Positions 28,214 to 37,623 are shown, counted from the first letter of the stretch. The stretch: DNA of 64,000 nucleotides from Hyphomonadaceae bacterium (GCA_022844345.1 JALHLU010000013.1:1-64000); one strand, 5' to 3'. Notes: generated by a model not told the origin, from the letters alone. Numbers and translations: made by a program.

Positions 28214-28261
28214 AGTGGTTCACGACGGCATTTGTCGCCGCGGGCACTCGGGAGTTGGCGA

Positions 28262-28687
28262 ATGCCAAGATTCTTCAGCAGCACGACAGGACTGCGCGCC
28301 CTGGCGTTACTGGCCATGGCATTCGGCGCGTTGACGATAAAGGAAGGCGGCGATGTCTTGTTCGGTCAGGACGCGGCGCGTGCCGCGGCGGGCGACTATG
28401 TTCCGTTCGTGCTCTGGTCGAATTTTCTGCTGGGATTTGTGTATGTGGCGTCGGGATTGGGCCTTTGGTTGCGGCGGCGTTGGGGCGAACTACTCGCGGC
28501 TTTTATCGTGGCCGCTACGGTGGCGACGTTCGCAGCATTTGCACTCCACCTCGCTCTCGGCGGAGCCTATGAGGTGCGAACGCTTGTCGCCATGACCATT
28601 CGCACGCTGGTCTGGGCTTTCATCTATCTCGCCGCCCGCAGGTTGCTGCGCTCTCTCGGCGCGCGCTCAACGCCAGGCGAGAGTTGA
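28262..28687 (+). CDS. Small membrane protein with four helices
   Basis: A 141-residue hydrophobic protein with four predicted helices, at about 9-28, 48-70, 77-102 and 108-128. There are no catalytic motifs. ATG 28262 follows GGGAG. It lies 48 bases after the cytochrome c'-like gene and is probably co-transcribed. I recognise no named family. Confidence 0.75.
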   Translation: MPRFFSSTTGLRALALLAMAFGALTIKEGGDVLFGQDAARAAAGDYVPFVLWSNFLLGFVYVASGLGLWLRRRWGELLAAFIVAATVATFAAFALHLALGGAYEVRTLVAMTIRTLVWAFIYLAARRLLRSLGARSTPGES

Positions 28688-29024
28688 GGCGACGCACCTC
28701 ACCATTCCAGACGCTTGAAGTCATTCGCTCCTGCCAACTCGTTGAAACCACTGCGTTGCCGGCTTTGCTCGTTGCGCCGCTTGACGTGATAGCGTCGCGG
28801 TTACGCGCGGTGGCGGCCACCTTGTCCTTTCGGTTCGATGTCGGGTGCTAATGCTGATTTTGTATCAGATGCTGCCGGAGTCCCACTCGTGCTCGAGGTG
28901 TCTGCGTGAGCGATGAAGCTCTGCAAGCATTCTCGATGGCGCTCGATTGTCCTAGGCTAGCGACTCAATTCGACATGCGCGTGACGTCCATGCCTGATCC
29001 TGACGCAACGCTTCGGTGAGTGGA
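28688..29024. other. Gap of 337 bases, promoter region of the respiration block
   Basis: It separates the small membrane protein gene from SirB2. No coding frame with a ribosome site, no FNR box and no clear hairpin were found. Confidence 0.4.
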
Positions 29025-29420
29025 ATGGAAGAACACTACAGCCTTATCCGCCATGTTCACATCGCTGCTGTATTCGCGAGCGGTAGTCTGTTCGCGCTTC
29101 GGGGGCTCGGCCTCAATGTGCTGAATCTCAACTGGATGATGGCGGCGCCACTCAGATACTCAAGCTACCTGATCGACACGGTTCTGCTGGTAGCGGCCGT
29201 TCTCCTCGCGGGAATCACGCGGCAGTATCCGTTCGTCGACGCCTGGCTCACCACAAAAATTCTGCTGCTGCTGCTCTATATTGTTCTTGGCAGCTTTGCC
29301 CTGAAGCGTGGACGCACACGCACGGTCCGCATCATATGTTGGATCAGCGCCATGGCGGTGTTCTGCTACATCATCGGTGTTGCACAGACACGCAGCCCGC
29401 TTATGTGGTTTGCCGGGTAG
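29025..29420 (+). CDS. SirB2-family membrane protein
   Basis: A 131-residue protein with four helices and family features HVHIAAVFASG near the start, SSYLIDTVLL in the second helix and KILLLLLYIVLG in the third. The family is of unknown biochemical role and is often found with nitrate-respiration and haemoglobin-type genes, which fits here. ATG 29025 is preferred over GTG 29016. Confidence 0.85.
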   Translation: MEEHYSLIRHVHIAAVFASGSLFALRGLGLNVLNLNWMMAAPLRYSSYLIDTVLLVAAVLLAGITRQYPFVDAWLTTKILLLLLYIVLGSFALKRGRTRTVRIICWISAMAVFCYIIGVAQTRSPLMWFAG

Positions 29421-29560
29421 TGCAGGGCGATCGTTGGCAGCGGCGTCATGAAGCTCCAGCGCTTGGTTCGTTGCGTGGCCTTCGTCGGACAATAGCCGCG
29501 AAACCTGACCGCTCGGGCAAGTTCTGTTCCGGGCCGTGATGAAATATGCCGTGCGCCCGC

Positions 29561-29574
29561 ATGATCTAAATCAT
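29561..29574. promoter_or_regulatory. FNR/DNR-like box upstream of moaB
   Basis: ATGAT-CTAA-ATCAT differs from TTGAT-N4-ATCAA only at the outermost base on each side and is itself symmetric. It is 114 bases before the moaB start. Confidence 0.55.
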
Positions 29575-29687
29575 GGGAGGGCGCCGACAGCGCGCGTAAT
29601 GTTGGGCTGAAATTCAGACCTGACGCCGCGATCAGCTCGGCGGGGTTGTGATTTCCTGGGCTGGCGCCGCACGTCTGGAGAAATGAA

Positions 29688-30233
29688 ATGAAGAACCCGC
29701 CCGGGATCGACCCAAGTCTGACCTTTCATCCGCTGAATATTGCCGTGCTGACCGTGTCGGACACGCGCAACAAGGATACCGACACGTCAGGCGCTTGCCT
29801 TGCAGACCGCGCAGCTTCGGCGGGTCACCGGATTGTTGAACACTGCATTGTCCGGGACGACGTGGTCGCGATCAGGGAAGCTGTCGCGCGCTGGATCGCC
29901 AGTGACGAGGTGGATGTGATCCTTACGACCGGAGGCACCGGCTTCTCTCCACGCGATATGACGCCTGAGGCAATCAAACCCTTGTTCTCGCGGGAGATGG
30001 AGGGGTTCTCCGCCGTTTTTCATCAGGTCAGCTTCAGAACGGTCGGCGTCTCCACACTCCAGTCTCGCGCCTTTGCAGGGCAGGCGGGCGACACTTTCAT
30101 CTTCTGCATTCCAGGATCGACGGGCGCCTGTCGCGACGCCTGGGACGAAGTTCTGGCGCTGGAGCTCGACAGCCGCTTCCGGCCCTGTTCGCTGGTCGGT
30201 CAGATAGGACGCTTCAGAGGGGTGTGTGCATGA
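29688..30233 (+). CDS. moaB: MoaB/MogA-type molybdopterin adenylyltransferase
   Basis: A 181-residue molybdenum-cofactor protein that would adenylylate molybdopterin before metal insertion. It shows NIAVLTVSDTR at the first strand, the TTGGTGFSPRD substrate loop and FCIPGSTGACRDAWDEVL. It lies at the head of the cofactor genes and ends in an overlap with a short frame leading to moeA. The FNR-like box upstream suggests induction without oxygen, matching the demand of NarG for cofactor. Confidence 0.93.
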   Translation: MKNPPGIDPSLTFHPLNIAVLTVSDTRNKDTDTSGACLADRAASAGHRIVEHCIVRDDVVAIREAVARWIASDEVDVILTTGGTGFSPRDMTPEAIKPLFSREMEGFSAVFHQVSFRTVGVSTLQSRAFAGQAGDTFIFCIPGSTGACRDAWDEVLALELDSRFRPCSLVGQIGRFRGVCA

Positions 30234-30304
30234 GCCTGCCGCTCTGCCGCCAGAGCGCGTTCGAGCTTTCTGTTCGAGCCCTGTCCGTGTTCGTGCAACC
30301 ATGA
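30230..30304 (+). CDS. 24-codon frame bridging moaB and moeA
   Basis: ATG overlaps the moaB stop (ATGA) and its own stop overlaps the next ATG (ATGA at 30301-30304), which begins moeA. The peptide starts MSLPLCRQ. Double overlap suggests a translational relay, but a random frame beside a longer moeA N-terminus starting at GTG 30226 is also possible. Confidence 0.3.
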   Translation: MSLPLCRQSAFELSVRALSVFVQP

Positions 30305-31572
30305 TTGCATACTCAAGTCTTCGGCCGTTGTCGGGATCCAGGCATGTCCTGCCTCGCTCACCTACCGACCAGGTTCGAAGTCCGGCCCTGACGTCGTTCG
30401 ACGAGGCCCTTAGCCGCGTGGTCGCGCTCGCGAAGCCTCTAGGTGTTGAGATTGTGCCCTTCGCGGAGGCTGAAGGACGCGTATTATCCTCGCCGCTCAG
30501 GGCGCGCTCTTCCATGCCGCCATGGGATGTATCCGCCATGGACGGCTACGCCGTGCGGGACGAGGACCTTGCCACGCAGCCCGCTGTGTTGCCTGTCGCC
30601 GGGGAGGCTGCGGCAGGGGATGAGCCTCGTTCTGAGTTGCCGCGGGGTACCGCGTTCCGGATCCTCACCGGCGCGCCGGTTCCGCATGGCGCGAGCCGCG
30701 TTGTCATACAGGAAAACGTCTGTCGCAGAGGCAACCATATCGAGATCATGACGCCGGCCGGACCACGCCGAAACATACGGGCAAGGGCCTCAGATTTCGA
30801 GCAGGGTGATGTGCTGGCGCCGGCCGGGCAGACAATGAGCTGGCGGGCCATGACGACAGCTGCAGCTGCAGACCGAAGCGAAGTCGAAGTCTTCCGGCGC
30901 CCGCGCCTCGTCATTCTCGCGACGGGAGACGAACTTGCGCCGCCGGGCGAAGCGCATTCTAGACCTGGCGCGATCCCCGAGAGCATCTCCTATGGGATAG
31001 CGGCATTTGCACGAGCACATGGCTGCGAGATCATGCGTGCCCAACATATTCCTGACGACCTCGGGCAACTCGCGTGTTCGGCCGAAAAGGCAGTCAGAGA
31101 CGCGGACCTCGTCATTGTGATCGGTGGCGCATCCGTCGGTGACCGGGACTTTTCGCGTCGAATCCTTGGTGAGACGCCCGACTATGTCTTCTCAGGCGTT
31201 GCCATCAAGCCCGGCAAGCCTGTGTGGCTGGCGCGAAGATCAGACAAGCTGATACTTGGGCTGCCAGGCAATCCGACGTCAGCGCTTGTCACCGCGCGGC
31301 TGTTTCTTGCTCCACTGCTTGCGGGGCTCAGTGGTCGCAAAGCTGATGACGCGACGGCTTTCAGAACGTGGCGGCTTGGCGGCGGGTTGTCCGCTAGCGG
31401 AGATCGTGAGTCGTTTGTCCTCGCGCGAGTATGTGGGGAGGCAGCGATTCCGCTCGATGACCAAAGCTCGGCAGGTCAGCGCGCTCTTGCCGGCGCTGAT
31501 CTTCTGATCCGCCTGCCGCCACACAGTCGTGCGTTTGCATTGGGTGATGAGGTCCAGGCGCTATGCTTCTGA
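30301..31572 (+). CDS. moeA: Molybdopterin molybdotransferase MoeA
   Basis: A 423-residue enzyme (from ATG 30301) that inserts molybdate into adenylylated molybdopterin. Recognisable are TSFDEALSRVVALA at the domain start, MPPWDVSAMDGYAVR, FRILTGAPVPHGA, ILATGDELAPPG, VIGGASVGDRDF, the VAIKPGKPVW loop and GLPGNPTSALV. The first 30 residues before TSFDEA are not conserved, so the true start could be later. It follows moaB and serves the nitrate reductase. Confidence 0.95.
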   Translation: MIAYSSLRPLSGSRHVLPRSPTDQVRSPALTSFDEALSRVVALAKPLGVEIVPFAEAEGRVLSSPLRARSSMPPWDVSAMDGYAVRDEDLATQPAVLPVAGEAAAGDEPRSELPRGTAFRILTGAPVPHGASRVVIQENVCRRGNHIEIMTPAGPRRNIRARASDFEQGDVLAPAGQTMSWRAMTTAAAADRSEVEVFRRPRLVILATGDELAPPGEAHSRPGAIPESISYGIAAFARAHGCEIMRAQHIPDDLGQLACSAEKAVRDADLVIVIGGASVGDRDFSRRILGETPDYVFSGVAIKPGKPVWLARRSDKLILGLPGNPTSALVTARLFLAPLLAGLSGRKADDATAFRTWRLGGGLSASGDRESFVLARVCGEAAIPLDDQSSAGQRALAGADLLIRLPPHSRAFALGDEVQALCF

Positions 31573-31628
31573 CGCCGAATTCTCCCAAGGGATGATCGAG
31601 GGGCGCTAGCCGACGGGAAGGGGACGGG

Positions 31629-32006
31629 ATGGAGAACAACGAGCGCGTTGTACGCGATTTCATCGCAGCGTGGTCGCGCCTCGATGTTGACGAGATAGTG
31701 GACTACTTCGCTATCGACGGCGTCTATCACAACATGCCGCTTCGGGTCGTGCAGGGCCATGCCGCCCTCAAGGTCATGATCAGCCGCTTCATTGGCGGCT
31801 GGACGGCTACCGAATGGGATATCCTCACGCTGATCAGTTCGAACAACATTGTCGTTGCCGAGCGATTGGACCGAACTCAACTGGGCGACAGGTATGTCGA
31901 GTTGCCGTGTTGTGGCGTGTTCGAGATGCAGGCCGGCAAGATCAAAGTCTGGCGGGACTATTTCGACCTGGACACGTACATGAAGGCGGTTGCCAACGAG
32001 CAGTAA
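31629..32006 (+). CDS. Limonene-1,2-epoxide hydrolase/SnoaL-like protein
   Basis: A 125-residue alpha+beta barrel protein. It matches the limonene-epoxide hydrolase family: VRDFIAAWSRLDVDEIVDYF, then AERLDRT, where the Arg and Asp of the catalytic triad would sit, and VWRDYFDLDTY with the other Asp. The family also has members of unknown function. Its place between moeA and the ribonucleotide reductase has no obvious metabolic reason. Confidence 0.8.
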   Translation: MENNERVVRDFIAAWSRLDVDEIVDYFAIDGVYHNMPLRVVQGHAALKVMISRFIGGWTATEWDILTLISSNNIVVAERLDRTQLGDRYVELPCCGVFEMQAGKIKVWRDYFDLDTYMKAVANEQ

Positions 32007-32029
32007 CGCTGGTGTCCCGGCTCTATGGC

Positions 32030-32043
32030 TTGATCACAATCAA
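32030..32043. promoter_or_regulatory. FNR box upstream of the B12-dependent ribonucleotide reductase
   Basis: TTGAT-CACA-ATCAA is a perfect match to the FNR/ANR/DNR consensus TTGAT-N4-ATCAA. It lies 107 bases before the reductase start and 24 bases after the preceding stop. Confidence 0.85.
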
Positions 32044-32150
32044 GCGCTCTCACCTACCTTTTTGCGGCGGTTTCCAATCCGCGCACCATCCCGCGCGCAG
32101 CAGCGACTCAGTCAGCCTGTTTCTCCCATTGATGTAACAGGACAGGACAG

Positions 32151-34355
32151 ATGCCTTTCGATATGCCGCTCGCTGAGGAAATCTGGGGCGCGAAGTATCG
32201 CTTCCGATCGGCAGATGCCGAAGACGCTGATCTGTCGGCAACGCTTGATCGCGTCGCTGAGGCTGTCGCGCGGGCTGAGAAACCCTCCGTGCGCAAACAG
32301 TGGCGGACGCGGTTCAGGGAGGCTCTCAGCGACTTCCGCTTCATTCCCGCAGGGCGCATCCTGGCGGGCGCCGGCACGGGCAGGAACGTCACGCTGTTCA
32401 ATTGCTTCGTGATGGGAACCATACCGGACAATCTCCCGGGGATCTTCGAACACCTTCGCGAAGCGGCCGTCACCCTGCAGCAGGGCGGAGGCGTCGGCAT
32501 GGATTTTTCCACGATCCGGCCGGCCGGGGCAGCCGTCAGGGGTGTCGGAGCCGAAGCCTCCGGTCCGCTCTCTTTCATGGATACGTGGGATGCGATGTGT
32601 CGCACGATCATGTCCGCAGGGCAGCGCAGAGGCGCGATGATGGGCTGCCTGCGGATCGATCACCCAGACATCGAGGCCTTCATTGATGCAAAGCGGGATG
32701 GCGTCCGGCTACGCAATTTCAATCTCTCTGTGCTGGTGACCGACGCCTTCATGGAAGCGCTGGAGCGCGACGGTGAATGGACTCTGCAACACGGAGGCAA
32801 GGCCTATCGCACGCTTCCTGCCGCAGATCTCTGGAACCGGCTGATGCGCGCGACCTATGATGCCGCTGAGCCGGGCGTCATCTTTGTCGATCGGGTGAAT
32901 GCACTCAACAATCTTGCAGAGATTGAGACGATCGCCGCGTCAAATCCCTGTGGGGAGCAGATGTTGCCGCCTTACGGCGCGTGCCTCCTCGGCTCGTTGA
33001 ATCTTGCCCAACTTGTTGCCTCGCCCTTTACACCAGAAGCAGGCATTGCCGCTGCCGAACTCGAAATGCTGACCGAGACGGCAGTTCGCTTCCTGGACAA
33101 TGTGATCGATACCTCGCGCTTTCCTTTGGAGGCACAGGAGCGTGAAGCCAGGCTGAAGCGGCGGATCGGGCTCGGTGTCACCGGGCTGGCTGACGCGCTA
33201 ATCTTCTGCGGTGCCCGCTACGGGTCGGCCGAAGCTGCGGCGCTCGCTGAAGGGTGGCTGGAGACCATCAAGCAGGCAGCATACCGGGCATCGGCAAGGC
33301 TCGCAGCAGAGAAGGGGCCTTATCCCGCATTCTCGCCGTCTGTCCTGGACCGCCCGAATCTCGTCGGGCTCGATCGCGAGGTCCGTGAGATGATCGCGAC
33401 GTCGGGTCTCCGAAACGCCTGCCTGACATCGATTGCTCCGACGGGCACAACATCTCTGCTCGCAGGCAATATCTCTTCGGGAATCGAGCCCGTGTTCGCG
33501 TTCTCGTACACGCGAAAGATCACGCAGGCCGACGGCTCCTTCAGATCAGAGGATGTGACTGACCATGCTCTGGCGCGCTGGCGAGCCATCAAGGGAGACG
33601 CGTCGCCGCCAGCTGACGTATTCGTCAGCGCACAGACTTTGCCACCCGATGCTCACTTGACGATGCAGGCGATCGCCCAGCGCCACGTAGACAGCTCGAT
33701 CTCCAAGACCGTGAACTGTCCGGCGGACATAAGCTTTGAAGCCTTCAAGAATATCTACCGCGATGGCTTTCAGCTTGGATGCAAGGGGCTCACCACCTAT
33801 CGCCCGAACGCAATCACCGGAGCTGTTCTGTCGACGGGCGAACAGAAGGACGTCTCGCCTCAAGCGCAGACCACCGAGGGCCGCCTCGCGCCCAGACCCG
33901 CCCAGCTTGCTGGCGCAACCTACAAACTCAAATGGCCTCCAAGTGCGCATGCGGTCTATGTGACGATCAATGACATCGACGACGAGCAGGGACATCGCCC
34001 CTTCGAGATATTCGTCAACTCCAAGAACATGGATCATTATGCGTGGACGCTCGCACTGACACGCATGATATCAGCAGTCTTCCGACGCGGCGGCGATGTC
34101 AGCTTCGTTGCCGAGGAACTGCAGGCGGTGTTCGATCCGCAGGGCGGAACGTTCATGGCTGGACGTTATGTTCCCTCACTGCCGGCAGCGATCGGACGCA
34201 TTATCGCCGGGCATTTGGGCCGCGCCGAGTCATCGGCGGTTTCTGAATCAGAAGCACTTGGCGCGGCGTGCTGTCCCAAATGCGGGCAACGGGCGCTGGT
34301 TCGCAAGGAGGGATGCGATGCGTGTCTGGAATGCGGCCACTCGAAGTGCGGATAA
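32151..34355 (+). CDS. nrdJ: Adenosylcobalamin-dependent (class II) ribonucleotide reductase
   Basis: A 734-residue enzyme that makes deoxyribonucleotides without oxygen. Its active-site cysteines lie in LFNCFVMG near 84 and in NPCGEQM, with the phosphate loop APTGTTSLLAG after them. The C-terminal region ends with Cys pairs (CCPKCGQ, GCDACLECGHSKCG) that form the thiol shuttle. Length fits the family. An FNR box upstream indicates induction under low oxygen, when an oxygen-dependent class I enzyme would fail. No cobalamin synthesis genes are in the window, so B12 must come from elsewhere. Confidence 0.95.
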   Translation: MPFDMPLAEEIWGAKYRFRSADAEDADLSATLDRVAEAVARAEKPSVRKQWRTRFREALSDFRFIPAGRILAGAGTGRNVTLFNCFVMGTIPDNLPGIFEHLREAAVTLQQGGGVGMDFSTIRPAGAAVRGVGAEASGPLSFMDTWDAMCRTIMSAGQRRGAMMGCLRIDHPDIEAFIDAKRDGVRLRNFNLSVLVTDAFMEALERDGEWTLQHGGKAYRTLPAADLWNRLMRATYDAAEPGVIFVDRVNALNNLAEIETIAASNPCGEQMLPPYGACLLGSLNLAQLVASPFTPEAGIAAAELEMLTETAVRFLDNVIDTSRFPLEAQEREARLKRRIGLGVTGLADALIFCGARYGSAEAAALAEGWLETIKQAAYRASARLAAEKGPYPAFSPSVLDRPNLVGLDREVREMIATSGLRNACLTSIAPTGTTSLLAGNISSGIEPVFAFSYTRKITQADGSFRSEDVTDHALARWRAIKGDASPPADVFVSAQTLPPDAHLTMQAIAQRHVDSSISKTVNCPADISFEAFKNIYRDGFQLGCKGLTTYRPNAITGAVLSTGEQKDVSPQAQTTEGRLAPRPAQLAGATYKLKWPPSAHAVYVTINDIDDEQGHRPFEIFVNSKNMDHYAWTLALTRMISAVFRRGGDVSFVAEELQAVFDPQGGTFMAGRYVPSLPAAIGRIIAGHLGRAESSAVSESEALGAACCPKCGQRALVRKEGCDACLECGHSKCG

Positions 34356-34376
34356 GACCTGCCTGGGCAGTGCGTC

Positions 34377-35573
34377 ATGACCCCCACGATCAAACCAAAG
34401 CGCGACTATAGGGGGCATCCGCTCTTCAGTTATGGCTTCAGGCCCTTCTTTCTGCTGAGCGCCATCTGGGCCGCAATCGCGATCCCGCTCTGGATTGCAT
34501 CCCATTCGCTCGGGCCGGGTGCGATGTCCGTGAACGCTGGCATAGTCTTTCATGTGCACGAAATGGTGTTTGGCTACGGTAGTGCCGTGCTGGCTGGCTT
34601 CCTGCTCACCGCAATTCCCAGTTGGACAGGACGTCGTCCCGTTTGCGGAAGTCCGCTCGTCCTGCTCGTTCTGCTGTGGACCGCTGGCAGGATCGCAATG
34701 GTTTTGGGAACCGAGCCGATCTGGATCGTGAGCCTGATTGAAGGTGCCTTTCTTGTTGTGTTGGCCGGCCTGGTCTGGCGAGAGATCATCGCAGGACACA
34801 ATGGGCGCAACCTCAAAGTGGCGGCTGCGGTGACTGCCCTCGCGGTCGCGAACATCGGCTTTCACGCGGTCGTGCTGACGTCTGGCGGGTTGCCTCAAAT
34901 GGCAATCCGCGCAGGCCTGTCGGTTCTGATTTTTCTTATCCTTCTAGTCGGCGGCCGCATTACGCCGACCTTCACGCGAAACTGGCTGGCTGGACAATCG
35001 AAGTCACTCCCGGCGCAACATGGCAAACTCGATGACCTCTGCCTCATCCTTTCGCTTGGCGCGCTCGCAGGCTGGACGATCCTTGAGTCCACTGGGGTCG
35101 CTTCGGTCCTGTTGGTGGTATCCGGGCTTCTCAACGTAATGAGACTGCTGCGCTGGCGAGGCGAGCTTACGATGGCCGAGCCGCTTCTGATCGCCCTGCA
35201 TGTCGGATATCTCTGGACCGCCTCCGCACTTGTCTTGATCGGGTTGGCTGGATTGGCGCCCGCCCATGTGCCGGCGGTCGCGGGAACGCACGCTGCTGGT
35301 GCAGGGGCGGTCGGCGTGATGACGCTAGCAGTGATGACCCGCGCCAGTCTCGGCCACACTGGGCGTGCACTTCATGCGGGGAGCGGCACCGTGGCTATCT
35401 ATGCGCTCGTCAATTTGGGTGCTCTCATTCGCGTCGCCGCGCCGTTTCTGGACTCGCCCATACAGTCGCAGGCGAACCACTGGGCGGCGGCGCTTTGGGC
35501 CGGCGGCTTCGCCGGTTTCGCTCTCCTCTATGGGCCCAGGCTGATCGGCGCGCGCATCGCGCCGCCAGCTTGA
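34377..35573 (+). CDS. nnrS: NnrS family heme-copper-like membrane protein
   Basis: A 398-residue protein with about 12 helices. It carries the NnrS signature at the start (FSYGFRPFFLLSA), FHVHEMVFGYG in the second helix and a GGRITPTFTRNWL loop. NnrS is associated with NO metabolism and protects cells from NO made in nitrate respiration. It lies 21 bases behind nrdJ and may be co-transcribed with it. Confidence 0.92.
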   Translation: MTPTIKPKRDYRGHPLFSYGFRPFFLLSAIWAAIAIPLWIASHSLGPGAMSVNAGIVFHVHEMVFGYGSAVLAGFLLTAIPSWTGRRPVCGSPLVLLVLLWTAGRIAMVLGTEPIWIVSLIEGAFLVVLAGLVWREIIAGHNGRNLKVAAAVTALAVANIGFHAVVLTSGGLPQMAIRAGLSVLIFLILLVGGRITPTFTRNWLAGQSKSLPAQHGKLDDLCLILSLGALAGWTILESTGVASVLLVVSGLLNVMRLLRWRGELTMAEPLLIALHVGYLWTASALVLIGLAGLAPAHVPAVAGTHAAGAGAVGVMTLAVMTRASLGHTGRALHAGSGTVAIYALVNLGALIRVAAPFLDSPIQSQANHWAAALWAGGFAGFALLYGPRLIGARIAPPA

Positions 35574-35583
35574 CACGTATCAA
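35570..35583. promoter_or_regulatory. FNR-like box upstream of moaA
   Basis: TTGAC-ACGT-ATCAA differs from the consensus by one base. It overlaps the stop of nnrS and lies 174 bases before the moaA start. Confidence 0.6.
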
Positions 35584-35756
35584 TACCTTGGGAGGCCTCT
35601 GTCAAATACAGTGCCGACCAACTCTTCATATGGTCCAAACGTCGCCGCGAGCCAGAGTGCCAAAGGCGTCTTGTGGAACCAACGCCCGAGCGTATTCGGC
35701 GCGTGCGTGACGGAGGCAACTGACATTGCCCGCCTTGCATGCAAAGGAGTCCGGCG

Positions 35757-36749
35757 ATGACAGCGGCTGACTTGGTGGCAGCGTACGTCTTCGGACAGAG
35801 GTTTCGCTATCTTCGGCTGTCCGTGACCGAAGTCTGCAACTTTCGCTGCACCTACTGCCTGCCTGACGGCTACCGGAAGTCGGAGACGGTGAATTTCTTA
35901 TCGGTCGACGAGGCGGCGCGACTCGTTAGTGCGTTCGCAGGCCTTGGCGTCGGCAAGGTGCGTCTCACAGGCGGTGAGCCAACCGTCAGGAGAGATCTCA
36001 CAAAACTGATCTCGCGAATTGCGATTCAGCCCGGTATTGACAAGGTTGCTCTCACAACCAATGGCTGGAATCTCCGACGCAACGTGGCTGAGTGGTCTCG
36101 AGCAGGCCTCACTCACCTCAATGTCAGTATCGACTCTCTCGATCGGAGCGTGTTCGCAGCGATCACCGGGCACGACCGCCTGCCGGATGTGCTTGCCGGT
36201 CTGGACGTCGCACAAGACCTGCCGCTCAAGTCCGTCAAAGTGAATGCGGTATTGCTTCGGGACTGCTTGGAGCAGGGCTTTTTGGCTTGGACAGAATTCG
36301 TGAGGCAAAGATCCATCTCTGTGCGGTTCATCGAGTTGATGCGCACCGGAGACAACCAGGCCTTTTTCGAGCGCCAGCATGTAAGCGGATCGGTCCTTCG
36401 CGATTGGCTCCTGGCTCGCGGGTGGGTTCCGGTTGCGCGCGGCGCAGATGACGGTCCTGCCGTCGAATTCCATCATACCGGCTACGCTGGTCGCATTGGC
36501 CTGATTGCGCCATACGCTCCCGGGTTCTGCGACGGCTGCAACCGGTTGCGAGTCAATGCACGCGGCCAGCTGCGTCTCTGTCTGTTCGGGCGGGGAGGGC
36601 GCGACCTCCGCGATCTACTCGCGTCGGACGATCAGAAAGCGGAGCTGCAACGGCGGATTGTGGATGCCATGCAATTCAAGCCTTCTTCCCACGCCCTTCA
36701 CGTCGGGGACGCAGGCGACACACGAAATCTGGCCCAGACAGGCGGCTAG
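35757..36749 (+). CDS. moaA: GTP 3',8-cyclase MoaA
   Basis: A 330-residue radical-SAM enzyme that makes the first intermediate of molybdenum-cofactor synthesis from GTP. It has the N-terminal iron-sulfur motif CNFRCTYC, RLTGGEPTVR, and the C-terminal cluster CDGCNRLRVNARGQLRLC. It ends in a GG tail (TGG), needed for cyclase activity in this family. ATG 35757 follows AAGGAG. MoaC, needed for the next step, is not in the window. Confidence 0.95.
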   Translation: MTAADLVAAYVFGQRFRYLRLSVTEVCNFRCTYCLPDGYRKSETVNFLSVDEAARLVSAFAGLGVGKVRLTGGEPTVRRDLTKLISRIAIQPGIDKVALTTNGWNLRRNVAEWSRAGLTHLNVSIDSLDRSVFAAITGHDRLPDVLAGLDVAQDLPLKSVKVNAVLLRDCLEQGFLAWTEFVRQRSISVRFIELMRTGDNQAFFERQHVSGSVLRDWLLARGWVPVARGADDGPAVEFHHTGYAGRIGLIAPYAPGFCDGCNRLRVNARGQLRLCLFGRGGRDLRDLLASDDQKAELQRRIVDAMQFKPSSHALHVGDAGDTRNLAQTGG

Positions 36750-36759
36750 AGACAGGCGG

Positions 36760-37536
36760 CTAGAGCGCTGCGACTCCGTCAAGCAATCCCTTGCCACGCT
36801 CGATATGCGATTCTCCTAACTCATTCTTTGGCTGGGCGTAGTGATTGTCGATCAAGGGGCTCGGCCGTGCGAGTCTTTCCAGCGCCGGGATCTTGCCAAG
36901 CTGAACCTGGACGCCGTCAACGCTTACGCCTTGCGCTGACAGTTTTGCGAAGGCGCGCGAGAGATTTTCGGGAGTCATTCCGAGGAGCGAAGCGAGCACC
37001 CGCTTCTCATGGGGAAGCAGAATGGTGTCCTTGCCGCCCTGCCGCGCCCGCTGGGTCAGCAGGTAGTTCGCAAGACGCTCCGTTGAGTCGCGCAGCTTGT
37101 GGTTCTTGACCGAGCGAACGAGGCCTCGGTAGCAGCCGGCAAGCTCTTCCGAGACGGCAAAACAGAAGTTGGCATCGCTTTTCATGGCTCTTCGAAGCGA
37201 CTCTCCGGGCACCATCAGGATTTCGGATCGCTCCAGCGTACTCGCTGACATGAGTGCATCGGAGTCCAGAACCACCGCCGCCAGAATAAACGTGGAGATG
37301 GGCCTGATGATGGCGAGCGTCGTGTCCTTGGACTTCCAGCTTGCGCCAAGTTCAACTGCGCCTTCGAGCAGGATGTAAAGAAAATCGACGCTGTCTCCCT
37401 CCATCAGCAATGTAGTTCCTGCGGGGAATCGTTGAAGAAAGGCTCCCGACAGGGCCATGGCGAACGCAGAATCGTTTGCTCCACGGAACAGGGGAATGTT
37501 GCGGACTCGGCTGGTCTCAGTGTTCCGGATCGGCAT
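36760..37536 (-). CDS. Crp/Fnr-family regulator (NarR/DNR-like)
   Basis: A 258-residue regulator with an N-terminal cyclic-nucleotide-type sensory domain (FPAGTTLLMEGDSVDFLYILLEGAVEL), a dimer helix and a Crp-type DNA-binding domain. The recognition helix has TPENLSRAF, the E-SR pattern that reads FNR boxes. There is no N-terminal Cys cluster, so it is not an iron-sulfur FNR but a nitrate- or NO-responsive type. It is divergent from narK and probably reads the FNR boxes of this block, including the perfect box 88 bases before its own start. The ligand is unknown. Confidence 0.92.
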   Translation of the reverse strand: MPIRNTETSRVRNIPLFRGANDSAFAMALSGAFLQRFPAGTTLLMEGDSVDFLYILLEGAVELGASWKSKDTTLAIIRPISTFILAAVVLDSDALMSASTLERSEILMVPGESLRRAMKSDANFCFAVSEELAGCYRGLVRSVKNHKLRDSTERLANYLLTQRARQGGKDTILLPHEKRVLASLLGMTPENLSRAFAKLSAQGVSVDGVQVQLGKIPALERLARPSPLIDNHYAQPKNELGESHIERGKGLLDGVAAL

Positions 37537-37623
37537 GGGTTCTCCAGCGGCGCCTGACGACCGCCTGCCTCGGCCTGGACGGCAGACGTTGTGCCTTTGT
37601 GGCGCAGGGAGACCGACTCTCGC

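Noticed and set aside
29787-30539. Minus-strand frame of 250 codons over moaB and the start of moeA
   Set aside because: Antisense to conserved cofactor genes and of low-complexity, Arg/Ser-rich composition.
36784-36870. GATTGTCGATCAAG inside the Crp/Fnr gene, considered as an FNR box
   Set aside because: It lies in coding sequence and lacks the correct half-site spacing.
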